Shown here: positions 54,047 to 63,328 of the stretch, in pieces
How the letters are laid out: each line of letters starts with the position of its first letter
Numbering within the stretch: the stretch's first letter is position 1
From: Halosimplex pelagicum
Lineage (GTDB): Archaea; Halobacteriota; Halobacteria; Halobacteriales; Haloarculaceae
Length of the DNA stretch: 64,000 nucleotides
NCBI RefSeq assembly: GCF_013415905.1
Contig: NZ_CP058909.1
Span: 1,550,001-1,614,000, forward strand
Reading direction: 5' to 3'
Notes under the pieces: model-generated
Databases searched by the model: none
Told to the model about the DNA's origin: nothing
Seen by the model: the letters and a program-made list of their open reading frames with translations, nothing else
Position numbers and translations under genes: made by a program

Positions 54047-54925
54047 TCAGTCCTCGCCGCCGTCGAGCAGTTCGGGCAGGTCGTTGACGGAGTCGATCAC
54101 CGCGGTCGCGCCGGCCCGTTCGTACTTCCGGCGGCCCTCCTCGCCGGTCAGCCCGCCGGTGAGGACGCCGACGCCCCGATACGTCCGGTCGGGGTCGTCG
54201 CCGGCGGCGTTGACCGCCGTCCTGATGTCGTCGAGTGTGTCGCCGACGAAGACCACGGAGTCGGCGTCGAAACGCTCGGCGAGCGTGACGAGGGCGCGGG
54301 GGTGCGGTTTGCCCTCCTCCCAGTCGTCCATCGTGAAGCGGCGGTCGTCGGGCACGTCCAGCCCGACCCGGTCCAGCGCGATATCCGCCTCGGGCGCGGG
54401 TCGACCCGTCAGGACGCCCACGTCGTAGCGAGCGTCGAGGGCCTCGGTCGTCTCGCCGTCGAGGATGACGGGTTCGTCGTGGATGTACCCCCGCGTGTCC
54501 GCGTCGGGCTCGGCGCCTTCGAGCTCGCGATAGAGGTCGCTCCCGAGGTAGAGCTGTTGGAACACCTGCCGGAGGCGGTCGGGGTTCCACTCGTTCATGA
54601 CGCGCTCGCGTTCGGCGGGGCCGAGCGCGTCGAGGACGACCGTCTCGGCCGCGGAGACGCCGCCGCCCGTGGCGGCTACCCGGTCGGTGAACGAGGAGAG
54701 CGAGAGCGCGAGCCCCTCGTCGCGCGCGAGCACGTACAGCGCGGCGGCGTACGTGAGCTCCCAGTCGTTGTTGAAGCCGCCAGCGTCCTTGAACTGCTGG
54801 ATATCGGCTTTCTCGATGGTGTCGCCGTAGACCCGGGACACCGACTCGACGATCGCCCGGCGGTAGGAGTCGGCCACGTCGACGAGCACGCCGTCGACGT
54901 CGAGCACGACCGCGTCCGCGTTCAT
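54047..54925 (-). CDS. HAD-superfamily hydrolase (TIGR01548-like)
   Basis: 292 aa. HAD motif I DVDGVLVD (about residues 9-16), motif [12 protein letters not shown], and motif [22 protein letters not shown]. An extended cap region ([20 protein letters not shown] onward) is typical of TIGR01548, a haloarchaeal/plant-type subfamily with no proven substrate. TATA-like gacttttgcc (minus strand, about 54950) gives it its own leaderless promoter, separate from the hairpin RNA at 55054. Confidence 0.82.
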   Translation of the reverse strand: MNADAVVLDVDGVLVDVADSYRRAIVESVSRVYGDTIEKADIQQFKDAGGFNNDWELTYAAALYVLARDEGLALSLSSFTDRVAATGGGVSAAETVVLDALGPAERERVMNEWNPDRLRQVFQQLYLGSDLYRELEGAEPDADTRGYIHDEPVILDGETTEALDARYDVGVLTGRPAPEADIALDRVGLDVPDDRRFTMDDWEEGKPHPRALVTLAERFDADSVVFVGDTLDDIRTAVNAAGDDPDRTYRGVGVLTGGLTGEEGRRKYERAGATAVIDSVNDLPELLDGGED

Positions 54926-55053
54926 CGGTGTCTCCGGGGATGCGCTCCTGGCAAAAGTCCGTTCCGACTCGGGGAAACACGCTCGCCCGCGTCGAAGCCC
55001 ACAGAACCGAACACGGCGTCGTCACTGCGGACGATAGGGATAGGATGGGGGAA

Positions 55054-55100
55054 CGTAGGGGCTGGAGCGTGTGACAGTCGGGGTCTCCAGGGCCCCTACG
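55054..55100 (-). ncRNA. Candidate small hairpin RNA with its own TATA box
   Basis: The stem is CGTAGGGG-CTGGAG (55054-55067) with CTCCAG-gg-CCCCTACG (55085-55100): 14 pairs and a 2-nt bulge around a 17-nt loop. On the minus strand, TTTTTATG (55127-55120) is a TATA box centred about 25 bases before 55099, so transcription would begin at the stem's 5' foot. The downstream HAD gene has its own promoter, so this may be a free-standing RNA. The 3' end is unknown (followed by TTCCCCC). Nothing else is seen in 54926-55268. Confidence 0.4.
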
Positions 55101-55268
55101 ATGGCGTTGATCGTAGACGCATAAAAACCCACGGCAACCGGAGTGAAAGTGTAACCGCGGGATTGCGGCCGACCGATCCGTGTCAACGGCAGACACACGG
55201 GCGCGATCAGAGGGGAGCGTTTCGGGTCGAGCGGGCTCCGAACCGACGGATCGGGGACGGGTCGACGG

Positions 55269-56360
55269 CTATCGAGCCAGCGGGAGGGAGTAGCTGCGTT
55301 CGCGTTCGACGACGGCGTCCCAGGTGCGCCGGCAGTCGCAGGAGACCTGGTCGAAGACGGACGGATCCTGCCGTTCGTCGAAGTCCTTGATCGCGCGCTG
55401 GAGGCGGTCGTCGCAGTCGCCGCAGTTGTGCGGGCCCCGCTCGGAGCCGTGGCCGACGGGGTCCGAGACGACGATGCCGTCCACGTCGGCGGTCGCTTCC
55501 AGCACCTCGGCGACCGACCAGAGCCACGGCGGGCGGTAGCCGCCCTCGTGGTACAGGTCCTCGACCATCGTGTAGTTCTGGACGTTACAGGGGTTCATCG
55601 AGACGGTGTGACACCCCGCCACGTCGAGACAGCGCCGCACCGACCGCTTCATGTCTTCGACGGCCTCGCCCTCCGAGAGGAAGGGCGGCTTCATCAGGAG
55701 GTAGGCCTTGACGCCGCCGCCGTCGACGGCGCCCGCTTCCGCGCAGGCGTCCTCGAAGTCGGAGAAGTCGAAGTACTTGTTGACGCAGTCCCGGCGGACG
55801 CGGTCGGTGGCGGTCTCCAGGCCGATAGCCACGTCGCACTCCATGCCCTGCTCGGTGAACTCCCGCACCTTCTCCCGGTCGACGAAGTCCGGCAGCGACT
55901 CGACGACGATGCGGTCGCGGTCGCCGAAGGTGTCGGCGATGGCCTGCCGCGTCTCGGCGGACACCTCCCGCTCGTCGAGGAAGGATCCGGAGGTGTAGAT
56001 CTTGATCAGGTCCGCCTGCTCGCCGCGCATGTCCTCCGCGTGCTCGTCCTCGTGGTCCAGGCAGTGGTCGATCTGGGCCATCAGGTCCTCGTGGGCGACG
56101 CTCCCGCCGTCGACGGACTCGGCGACGTAGCCGCACATGGTGCAGCCGCCGGCGCGGGCCCAGCGGCAGCCGCCGGTGTTGAGGATGATCGTCAGGGAGT
56201 CGACGAAGCCGTCGGGGGTGTTGTCCTCGTCGAGCCAGACCCGCGTGGGCTCGCGCGGGTCGTAGCTGGCGTCGTTGCGCGAGCGCACCTCGCGCATCAC
56301 CTTGTTGTGGGCGTCCATCCCCTTGCCCTGCTCGTAGACGTCGGGGCTCGGCTGACTCAT
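55269..56360 (-). CDS. Archaeosine biosynthesis radical SAM protein RaSEA
   Basis: 363 aa. The Fe-S motif CRWARAGGCTMCGY has Cys65-x7-Cys73-x2-Cys76, the unusual radical-SAM spacing of this family. Later segments RIVVESLPDFVDREKVREFT, VAIGLETATDRVRRDCVNKY and VSMNPCNVQNYTMVEDLYHE fit. RaSEA works with ArcS to finish archaeosine (G+) at tRNA position 15. TATA on the minus strand (ggttttatcg, about 56386) is 26 bases from ATG 56360. ArcS is encoded 2.8 kb upstream on the same strand. Confidence 0.92.
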   Translation of the reverse strand: MSQPSPDVYEQGKGMDAHNKVMREVRSRNDASYDPREPTRVWLDEDNTPDGFVDSLTIILNTGGCRWARAGGCTMCGYVAESVDGGSVAHEDLMAQIDHCLDHEDEHAEDMRGEQADLIKIYTSGSFLDEREVSAETRQAIADTFGDRDRIVVESLPDFVDREKVREFTEQGMECDVAIGLETATDRVRRDCVNKYFDFSDFEDACAEAGAVDGGGVKAYLLMKPPFLSEGEAVEDMKRSVRRCLDVAGCHTVSMNPCNVQNYTMVEDLYHEGGYRPPWLWSVAEVLEATADVDGIVVSDPVGHGSERGPHNCGDCDDRLQRAIKDFDERQDPSVFDQVSCDCRRTWDAVVERERSYSLPLAR

Positions 56361-56433
56361 TGGGTCCGTCTATCCGGTCGGGCGATAAAACCTCCGCGGT
56401 CCGAGGGACGGGAACGACTCGCCGCTGCGTCGG

Positions 56434-58446
56434 TCAGCCGTTCGTCAGCGCGAGCCAGCGGAACTCGCCGCTGAGCGCGTCGACGGCCGGCAGCGCCGAG
56501 GGGCCGTAGTGGAAGAGGACGAACGACGTGAGCAGGAGGTAGACGGTCGCCATCGCGGCCGCGACGCCGAAGGCGCCCGCGGCGACCCCCCTGGCGCGGT
56601 CGTCGTAGCGCCCGGCCACCAGTGCGACCGCCAGGACCCCGGCCGCGGCCAGCGACGCCAGCCCGAACGGCTGGACGACCCCGCCCTTCGACGCGTCGAA
56701 GAACAGGAGCGCGCCGAAGGCGACGGGCCCCCCCAGCAGGACGCCCGCCTCGTAGCCGAGGGCGGCCGCCCGGGTTCGTTCGGTGAGCAGCGACCGGACC
56801 TCCGGGATCCGGAAGATCCCGTAGACCGCGAGCGGATAGATCGGGTGGAGATAGCGGACGGTCCCCTGGACCTGTACCGGGAGGTTGCCGAGGTACAGCG
56901 AGAGGAACAGCGCCGCGAACACGAGGACGAGGCAGTCCACCGGGTCGACGGCCTCGCGGAGGCGCCGCTCGCCGGCGCGGACGCGGCCGCCCCATCGACC
57001 GAGGACCGGCGCCAGCGCGACCAGCGCCGCGAGGACGGGCGCCGATTCGAGTACCGAGAGGTTCGTCTCCCCGTCGAAGAAGAGGTTCGAGACGTTCTTG
57101 TCGGCCTCGCCCCAGCGGACGAACGTCCGGAAGACCCCCTCCGGCTCGGTGAACAGCGCGACGAACCCGCCGACGTACATGTCCAGCGCTCGCCGCGCCA
57201 GCGGGCGGACCGCCTCGAACCCGGCGACGACCGCCCCCGCGACCGCGGCGACGGTCCCGACGACCGCGGCGAGGGCGCCGCCGGACGCCGACCCCGCGCT
57301 CCCGCCGGTCGCGTCTCCGGCGGCGCCGCTCCCGCCGGCCGACGCGGTTCCGCCGCTCCCACCGTTCCCGCCGCCTGCCGCCCCGCCGTCGGTGAGTTCG
57401 GCCAGCGACCCGCCGTGGTAGGAGTCGAGGAAGTGCGGCGGGAGCAGCGGGTTGCCCGAGACGACGGCGTTCGTCGCGAGGTACGGGACGAGCGAGAGGC
57501 CCGCCAGCCCGGCGACGACGGCCAGCGTCCGCCGGTCGTTTCTCGGGGCGGTCGGCAGGTCGACGACGGCGAGCGCGCCCAGCAGCGTGATCCCCTCGGG
57601 GGCGTGGACCCACGCGAGCAGGCCGCCGCAGGCGTAGGCGCCGCCCCGGAGCGCCGCGCTCTCCAGCGGCGCGCGGTCGCGCTCGCGACTCGCCGCGAAC
57701 GCGTAGACCGCCAGCAGGACGAACATCGCCGAGAACGTGTGGCGCTTGGGCGTGCTCGCCCAGAAGGCGACGGGCGTCCCCAGCAGGACGGTCGCGCCCG
57801 CGAGCAGCCCGACGGTCGTCCCGTGGCGCGACGCCAGCAGCCGGTAGACGGCCACGACGAGGACCGCGCCCGCGATCATCGTCGTGATCTGAAGCGCGAA
57901 CGTCGACAGGTCCCCGATGTAGGGCTTGTAGAACCATGCGTTGCCGGCCAGCGCGACCGTCCCCAGCCCGACGCCGGCCGCGAGGCCGCGCCGACGGTGG
58001 CCGACCAGGTCGCCGACGAGCAGCGACGTCGCGAGCGTCAACCCGCTGAACCCGACTACGACCAGCCAGCGCAGGTCGACCAGCGGGTCGAGGACCTCGA
58101 CCGCCCAGTAGACCGGCAGAGCGAGCCCGACGAGCCCGTAGCCGCGACCCCACACCCGGCCGTCCCGATAGTGCATCCCGGGGTACCCCTGGCCGAGTTC
58201 GCCCGGCACGCCCAGCGACAGGTGGCCGTCGGCCAGCCGTTCGAGCATCCACGGGTACAGCCCGATGTCGTTGAAGAAGACGCCGATCCGCCAGGTCAAC
58301 ACGTACAGGGCGAGCGCCCCGCAGAACAGCGCCAGCCCGGGACGGCCGCCGAACACCACGCGCGTCAGCGTCGCGGCGACGCGGGCGACTCGCTCGCTCC
58401 GGACCGCTTCCGGGAGCCACGCGTACCGCACCGAGTCGCCGCTCAT
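56434..58446 (-). CDS. Large polytopic membrane protein, possible GT-C-type glycosyltransferase
   Basis: 670 aa, about 12 to 14 hydrophobic helices. An early loop with IGLYPWMLERLADGHLSLGV, then HYRDGRVWGRGYGLVGLALP, resembles the outer-loop layout of GT-C lipid-linked sugar transferases, but no catalytic motif is certain. A Gly/Ser/Ala low-complexity stretch (about residues 355-395) links two membrane halves. It stands between RaSEA and the repeat C that follows arcS. Function unknown. TATA-like aaatagttat near 58531-58543 suggests a leader of about 60 nt. Confidence 0.68.
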   Translation of the reverse strand: MSGDSVRYAWLPEAVRSERVARVAATLTRVVFGGRPGLALFCGALALYVLTWRIGVFFNDIGLYPWMLERLADGHLSLGVPGELGQGYPGMHYRDGRVWGRGYGLVGLALPVYWAVEVLDPLVDLRWLVVVGFSGLTLATSLLVGDLVGHRRRGLAAGVGLGTVALAGNAWFYKPYIGDLSTFALQITTMIAGAVLVVAVYRLLASRHGTTVGLLAGATVLLGTPVAFWASTPKRHTFSAMFVLLAVYAFAASRERDRAPLESAALRGGAYACGGLLAWVHAPEGITLLGALAVVDLPTAPRNDRRTLAVVAGLAGLSLVPYLATNAVVSGNPLLPPHFLDSYHGGSLAELTDGGAAGGGNGGSGGTASAGGSGAAGDATGGSAGSASGGALAAVVGTVAAVAGAVVAGFEAVRPLARRALDMYVGGFVALFTEPEGVFRTFVRWGEADKNVSNLFFDGETNLSVLESAPVLAALVALAPVLGRWGGRVRAGERRLREAVDPVDCLVLVFAALFLSLYLGNLPVQVQGTVRYLHPIYPLAVYGIFRIPEVRSLLTERTRAAALGYEAGVLLGGPVAFGALLFFDASKGGVVQPFGLASLAAAGVLAVALVAGRYDDRARGVAAGAFGVAAAMATVYLLLTSFVLFHYGPSALPAVDALSGEFRWLALTNG

Positions 58447-58551
58447 CGGTGCCCTCCACTCGCGCGCTCGCGGCCCGCGCCCCGTCGGTCGGTCCGTCCC
58501 GTCACGTTGGCTCCACGTTCCCCGCTCCCCGAGATAACTATTTGGGGGCGA

Positions 58552-58567
58552 TTATCGCACGCGATAA
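58552..58567. promoter_or_regulatory. Palindrome TTATCGC-ac-GCGATAA next to a promoter
   Basis: Perfect 7-bp arms with a 2-base centre, 9 bases upstream (on the minus strand) of the TATA-like aaatagttat of the 670-aa membrane protein gene. Position and symmetry fit a dimeric regulator site. It also lies just before repeat C. No regulator is identified. Confidence 0.4.
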
Positions 58568-58639
58568 GCGTCCTCGGGCGGCTGGCGCGTTCGGTTCGCG
58601 TCTCGACTGTTTCCGTTCGAGTGTGTGCGGGACGAAACC

Positions 58640-59120
58640 GAGCGACAGCTACCGCACTCGACGGCAGGGGATGAAAGCCCTCGACCCGCTCGCTAGGAGT
58701 TGGATCGACCGCACTCGACGGGGACAGCAAGCGATGAAAGCCCTCGACCCGCTCGCTAGCAACTGCATCAACCACAGGGGACAGTAAGCGATGAAAGCCC
58801 TCGCCGCGCTCGCGGTCGCTGTCACCGGAAATCGAAGATTTCCGAGATGACGAGAGAGCTTCGCTCTCTCGAACCAAGCGGGATATCCGCGCTCTCCGCA
58901 CAGCCCGCGCGGATAGCGCCCGCTCAGGCGACCACGCAAGCGCGAGCGCGCCTCGCCCTTTCAGTCCACCAGGACCGCAACCACGACCGCCCCGCACAGC
59001 ACCACAGACGGCCTCACACCTCCCCAACCGATTGTGATGCTCGCAGGCTGCGCTTCTCATCCCTCGCGCGACTGTTTCGAGCGGCCCGCCAGGAGGCGGG
59101 CACGCTCGACAGCACGCGCC
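58640..59120 (+). repeat. Mosaic structured intergenic repeat, copy C
   Basis: This fills most of the 688-bp gap between the membrane protein gene and arcS. It opens with acagctaccgcactcgacgg; three units start atgaaagccctcg at 58671, 58734 and 58791 (intervals 63 and 57). Two extra hairpins, CGGAAATC-gaa-GATTTCCG (58826-58844) and CGAGAGAGC-ttc-GCTCTCTCG (58851-58871), are placed as in copy D. The agcgggatatccgcg hairpin, the C/A-rich block and the CGAGCG-CCCGCC hairpin (about 59079-59109) follow. It stops without the tail, 15 bases before the arcS stop codon. Confidence 0.85.
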
Positions 59121-59134
59121 GACCGCACCGCCGA

Positions 59135-60928
59135 CTACAGTTCCTCGACGTGGCGGACCTGCGCGGCGATCCCGCGTGTCGAGCGGGCCATCTCCGGCCC
59201 GGACATCTCCGCGCGACCGACGGCGAAGGCGCTGGGCCCCTCGAAGACGACCTCGTCGCCGACGCGAATGGACTCGTCGGCGTCGACGATGCCCGGCGCG
59301 AGGACGCTCCCGTGGGGGACGAAGTCGTCGATCTCGACGCGCTTGGTGGGGGCGTCGCTCTCGACCCAGTGGCGGGCGCCGGCGAGCGTGAACGCCAGCG
59401 TGCCGTAGGGTCGGACGACCACCGCGAGTTGCTCGCCGTCGCCGTCGTGGGCCTGCAGCCCGGGGTGGCTCCCCCGGATCTGCAGGTCGTCGAACAGCTC
59501 GTCGCCCGCGCCCGCCCCGAACTGGTAGTCGGCGATAGCCCGGATCGTGTTGTGCTGGCGCTCGCGCTTGCCGTATTTCAGCTCACCGGAGAGCTCGCTG
59601 GCGAGGTTGCCGAGCGAGTCGGTCGTGGTCGGGTGGTCCTCGACGGTGTAGGTGAACTCCGTGCCGAGCGAGGCCTCGACGCGCTCGCAGATGGGGCGGT
59701 AGTCATCGGGGACGTGGGCGATGACCCGCGGGTAGTCCGTGTTCTCCAGGTAGCGTTCCAGCACGCTCGCGACGAACTCGATCTCGTTGGCGCTCCAGCG
59801 GCCCGTGACGACGGAGTCGTAGTGCTGGGCGGGGTAGGTGAGTTCGAGCTCCTGCGGGACGACGCCGATGGGGGAGGTCATCGACACCTTGTGGGCGCGC
59901 CACTGGACGGCGTCGTGGTACTGACCGTGGCTCTGGGAGTCGCTGTAGGGTTTCCGCGCCGAGCAGGGTACCAGCACGAGCGGGTTGTCGAAGCGGTTGC
60001 GATAGCGCGAGGTGACCCGCTCGGCGAAGCGCTGGATCTCGACCCGCCGGACGGTGTCCTCCGTCGAGGCGGTGATCTCGGCCTGCCGGAGGATGGGCGT
60101 GCGCTCCTCGACGTAGCCGTACTGCTGGTCGAGCCGGCGGAAGACGGCGGTGAGCCACTGCTCGTGGCGGGCCTGGCCCTCGATGTAGTCCCTGAGTCGA
60201 CCGTCGCGGATCCGCCGGCGGACGGTCTTGAGCGCGGCTTCCAGGGCGTTGACGTTGTGCCGCGCACAGTCCTCGGGACCGAACTCCTCGCGGGGCTGCT
60301 GGCAGGCGGGGCAGACGCAGGGGAGTTCGTCGAGGTCTTCGAGGAACTGGTGGCCGTCGACGGTGAGATAGCGGCCCTGGGTGCCGCGGACGACGGCGCG
60401 GTCGGCGTCGACCAGGTCGACGCCCGCGTAGACCAGCGTCGCGACGTTGGCGGGCGTCGCCACGCCCGGCAGGTACAGCGCGGCGTCGTAGGGGATCGCC
60501 TCGCGGACCCGAACCATCGAGTCGACGAACTTCTCGGCGTGGCCGGCGATGCCGGGCGCCCCCGAGAGGACGTAGGCGTCGGTGCCGAGATCCGCGGCCG
60601 TGTCGGCGGAGATCACGGCGGCGCTCGGGTAGTCGGTCTCGGGGACCTCGGGCGCGAACGCCTCCTGCACCTCGTCGGGCGTTCCCGAGGGGAACCCGCG
60701 GGCGGGGAGGACGGTGAGCCGCGAGTCGTCGCCCTCGGGGGCGTCGGGTTCGGTCGCCCAGCCGGTCCCGGCGTCGGACAGCACCGGCGCCGCGACCCCC
60801 GCTTCGGGCGCGTCGTCGGCGCGGTCGGCGTCGGTGACTAAGGCGGGCGTCGTCACCGGCGAGTCGAGGCGCACCTCGGCGAGACGGGCCGCCCCGTCGC
60901 GCTCGTGGACCTCGAAGTGGTCGGTCAT
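59135..60928 (-). CDS. arcS: Archaeosine synthase ArcS (TgtA2)
   Basis: 597 aa. The N-terminal TGT-like barrel remnant includes FVDSMVRVREAIPYDAALYL and PGVATPANVATLVYAGVDLV. The central core has LVLVPCSARKPYSDSQSHGQ with Cys322, the ArcS signature. A C-terminal PUA domain contains GSVLAPGIVDADESIRVGDE. ArcS attaches lysine to preQ0-tRNA, and with RaSEA releases archaeosine at position 15. The catalytic Asp of true TgtA is not in this protein. Start ATG 60926-60928. Confidence 0.9.
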   Translation of the reverse strand: MTDHFEVHERDGAARLAEVRLDSPVTTPALVTDADRADDAPEAGVAAPVLSDAGTGWATEPDAPEGDDSRLTVLPARGFPSGTPDEVQEAFAPEVPETDYPSAAVISADTAADLGTDAYVLSGAPGIAGHAEKFVDSMVRVREAIPYDAALYLPGVATPANVATLVYAGVDLVDADRAVVRGTQGRYLTVDGHQFLEDLDELPCVCPACQQPREEFGPEDCARHNVNALEAALKTVRRRIRDGRLRDYIEGQARHEQWLTAVFRRLDQQYGYVEERTPILRQAEITASTEDTVRRVEIQRFAERVTSRYRNRFDNPLVLVPCSARKPYSDSQSHGQYHDAVQWRAHKVSMTSPIGVVPQELELTYPAQHYDSVVTGRWSANEIEFVASVLERYLENTDYPRVIAHVPDDYRPICERVEASLGTEFTYTVEDHPTTTDSLGNLASELSGELKYGKRERQHNTIRAIADYQFGAGAGDELFDDLQIRGSHPGLQAHDGDGEQLAVVVRPYGTLAFTLAGARHWVESDAPTKRVEIDDFVPHGSVLAPGIVDADESIRVGDEVVFEGPSAFAVGRAEMSGPEMARSTRGIAAQVRHVEEL

Positions 60929-61060
60929 ATCCGTTCCGTCGGTGTCGGCCGGGATGAGGCTATCGTCTCGGGTCGTCCGGCCCCGCGTGGGGGGTCGGTC
61001 CGGTCGCCCGCCACAGGTCGCCACCGAGTCGTTTAGGTGGGCCGACCGAGACGGGCAGGT

Positions 61061-61666
61061 ATGCTCGTGACGCTGGAGGGGCTCGACGGCAGCGGCAAGT
61101 CCTCGGCGGCCGCCCACCTCGCCGAGAGCGACGCCCTGCCCGACGACGCGGCGTTCACCCGCGAGCCCACCGAGTCGTGGTACGGCGAGGCCGTCGCCCG
61201 CTCGATCGGCGACGCCGACGCCGACTCGCTGGCCGAGTTGTTCCTCTACACCGCCGACCACGCCGACCACCTCGACCGGGTGGTCCGCCCGGCGCTCGCG
61301 GAGGGGCGGCTCGTCGTCTCCGACCGCTATTCGGACTCCCGGTACGCCTACCAAGGCGCGACGCTCGACGCCCACCCCCACCTCGACGTCGACGACCCTC
61401 TCGACTACGTCCGCGACGTACACCGCCCGTTCACCCGCCGCCCGGACGCGACGGTCTACCTCGATGTCGACCCCGAGACCGGCGCCCGCCGCGCGGGGTC
61501 GACCAACAAGATGGAACAGGTCGAGTTCCTCGAATCGGTCCGGGCGAACTACGAGCGGCTGATCGACGGCGACCCCGAACGGTTCGTCCGGATCGACGCG
61601 ACCCGTCCCCAGGAAGCGGTACTTTCCGACGTGGAGTCGGCCGTGCTCGACCTGCTGGACGGGTGA
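61061..61666 (+). CDS. tmk: Thymidylate kinase
   Basis: 201 aa ([20 protein letters not shown]). P-loop [20 protein letters not shown] (the DRY motif) and the lid segment [20 protein letters not shown]. It makes dTDP from dTMP and ATP. The short form is typical for archaea. Divergent from arcS with about 130 bases between. Confidence 0.92.
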   Translation: MLVTLEGLDGSGKSSAAAHLAESDALPDDAAFTREPTESWYGEAVARSIGDADADSLAELFLYTADHADHLDRVVRPALAEGRLVVSDRYSDSRYAYQGATLDAHPHLDVDDPLDYVRDVHRPFTRRPDATVYLDVDPETGARRAGSTNKMEQVEFLESVRANYERLIDGDPERFVRIDATRPQEAVLSDVESAVLDLLDG

Positions 61667-61714
61667 GGTCGCGGTGCGGTCCGCACCAGTGGACCGGGTC
61701 GTAGCGCCGGCGGG

Positions 61715-62068
61715 TCAGCGGTCCTCGTAGCGGCTGGGCCGTTCGTTGCGGTCCCAGCGCTCGGGCAGGTCCACCTCGTCCGGCGAGGGCATCCAGAAGT
61801 AGTCGAAGGTGATGCCCGCCACCGTCGGCAGGAGGATGATCAGCGTCACGACGGCGCCGGCCGACCCCAGGTTCGGCCCCAGCGGCAGGATGCCGCTGAA
61901 AAACAGCGTCGACAGCAGCAACGCGAGGGGCACGAGGATACCGGCGTAGAGGAACCCGCCCCACCGGGTCGACAGGCGGACGCGGAAAAACCGCGTCATC
62001 AGGGCGGCGACCGCGCTGTGGACGACGATCAGGAAGACCAGCTCGACCGCGTCGACGGCGGTGACCAT
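61715..62068 (-). CDS. Small membrane protein, conserved in haloarchaea
   Basis: 117 aa from ATG 62066-62068. Four or so hydrophobic segments (VELVFLIVVHSAVAALMTRF, GFLYAGILVPLALLLSTLFF, GAVVTLIILLPTVAGITFDY) precede a short Trp-Asp/Glu cytoplasmic end (WMPSPDEVDLPERWDRNERP). No known domain. It converges on tmk with a gap of about 48 bases. Function unknown. Confidence 0.72.
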   Translation of the reverse strand: MVTAVDAVELVFLIVVHSAVAALMTRFFRVRLSTRWGGFLYAGILVPLALLLSTLFFSGILPLGPNLGSAGAVVTLIILLPTVAGITFDYFWMPSPDEVDLPERWDRNERPSRYEDR

Positions 62069-62185
62069 ACCGGCCGTTGGCGCCGCGCGCTCTTTGAGGT
62101 GTCGACTGCGAGCGGGCGTCGCTCGTCGGTGTCGTCGCCGGCCCCGACGCAATCGCTTTCCGCCCGCCGCTCCAAGGGAGACGCC

Positions 62186-63268
62186 ATGCACCGCGTCATC
62201 GGCGAGCGGTCGCTGGGCGAGACGAGCGTCGACCCGGAGCTGGCGCGGCGACTCCTCCGCGATATCGTCCGCGCTCGCGTCTTCGACGAGCGGGCGGTCG
62301 CGCTCCAGCGCAGAGGGTGGATGAGCGGCTACCCGCCCTTCGTGGGGCAGGAGGGGTCGCAGGTCGGCGCCGCCCACGCGCTCGCGGACGAGGACTGGCT
62401 CTTCCCGACCTACCGCTCGAACGCCATGCAGCTCGCCCGCGGCCGCTCGCCCGCCGACATTCTCCGCTTTCGCCGCGGGTTCTCCGAGTACGAACCCGTC
62501 GACGAGGCGGACGCGGAGACCGGGAGAGAGCCGGTCACGTTCACGCAGGCGACGCCGATCGCGACCCAGCTCCCCCACGCGGTCGGCGCGGCGATGGCCG
62601 CGGCCCACCGCGACGACGAGCGCGTCGCGTGCGCCTGTCTCGGCGACGGCGCCACGAGCGAGGGGGACTTCCACGAGGCGATGAACTTTGCGGGCGTGTT
62701 CTCGGCGCCGACCGTCTTCTTCTGCGAGAACAACGGCTGGGCGATCAGCGTGCCGCGCGAGCGCCAGACTGCGAGCGAGACCATCGCCGGGAAGGCCAGC
62801 GCCTACGGCTTCGACGGGGTGCGGGTCGACGGCAACGACCCGATCGCGGTCTACGAGACCGTCGCCGAGGCCCGGGAGTCGGCGCTGTCGGGCGAGCCGG
62901 TGCTCGTCGAGAGCCTGACCTACCGGCAGGGAGCGCACACGACCGCGGATGAACCGGACCGCTACCGCGACGCCGCGAGCGAGGACCTGCCCGAGTGGCG
63001 GACCGCGGACCCGCTGGAGCGGTACGCCGACTACCTGCGCGGGGAAGGCGTCGTCGACGAGGGGTTCGTCGAGGCGGCTCGTGAAGCGGCCGAAACCGAG
63101 TTCGACGAGGCCGTGGCGGCCGCCGAGGGGAGCGAGCCCGACCCCGGTGACGTGTTCGACCACGCATACGCGGCGCTCCCGCCTCGGGTCCGCGATCAGC
63201 GCCGGGCGGTCGCCGAGCGGACCGGCTCGGGAGACGCCGCTCGCGAGCGAGACGGATCGCCGGAGTGA
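62186..63268 (+). CDS. Thiamine pyrophosphate-dependent dehydrogenase E1 component, alpha subunit
   Basis: 360 aa from ATG 62186 (MHRVIGERSLGETSVDPELA). TPP motif GDGATSEGDFHEAMNFAGVF ending CENNGWAIS (GDG...NN). Substrate-side segments PPFVGQEGSQVGAAHALADE, TYRSNAMQLARGRSP and ESLTYRQGAHTTADEPDRYR are present. It resembles branched-chain or pyruvate-type E1-alpha. The beta subunit, E2 and E3 are not nearby in this window, unlike most haloarchaeal operons. Substrate undetermined. Confidence 0.87.
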   Translation: MHRVIGERSLGETSVDPELARRLLRDIVRARVFDERAVALQRRGWMSGYPPFVGQEGSQVGAAHALADEDWLFPTYRSNAMQLARGRSPADILRFRRGFSEYEPVDEADAETGREPVTFTQATPIATQLPHAVGAAMAAAHRDDERVACACLGDGATSEGDFHEAMNFAGVFSAPTVFFCENNGWAISVPRERQTASETIAGKASAYGFDGVRVDGNDPIAVYETVAEARESALSGEPVLVESLTYRQGAHTTADEPDRYRDAASEDLPEWRTADPLERYADYLRGEGVVDEGFVEAAREAAETEFDEAVAAAEGSEPDPGDVFDHAYAALPPRVRDQRRAVAERTGSGDAARERDGSPE

Positions 63269-63328
63269 TCGGGCGCGCCGACGGTCTACGGCGCGGCGGG
63301 CCGCGGTCGACGACGGCCAGGAGGGCGG

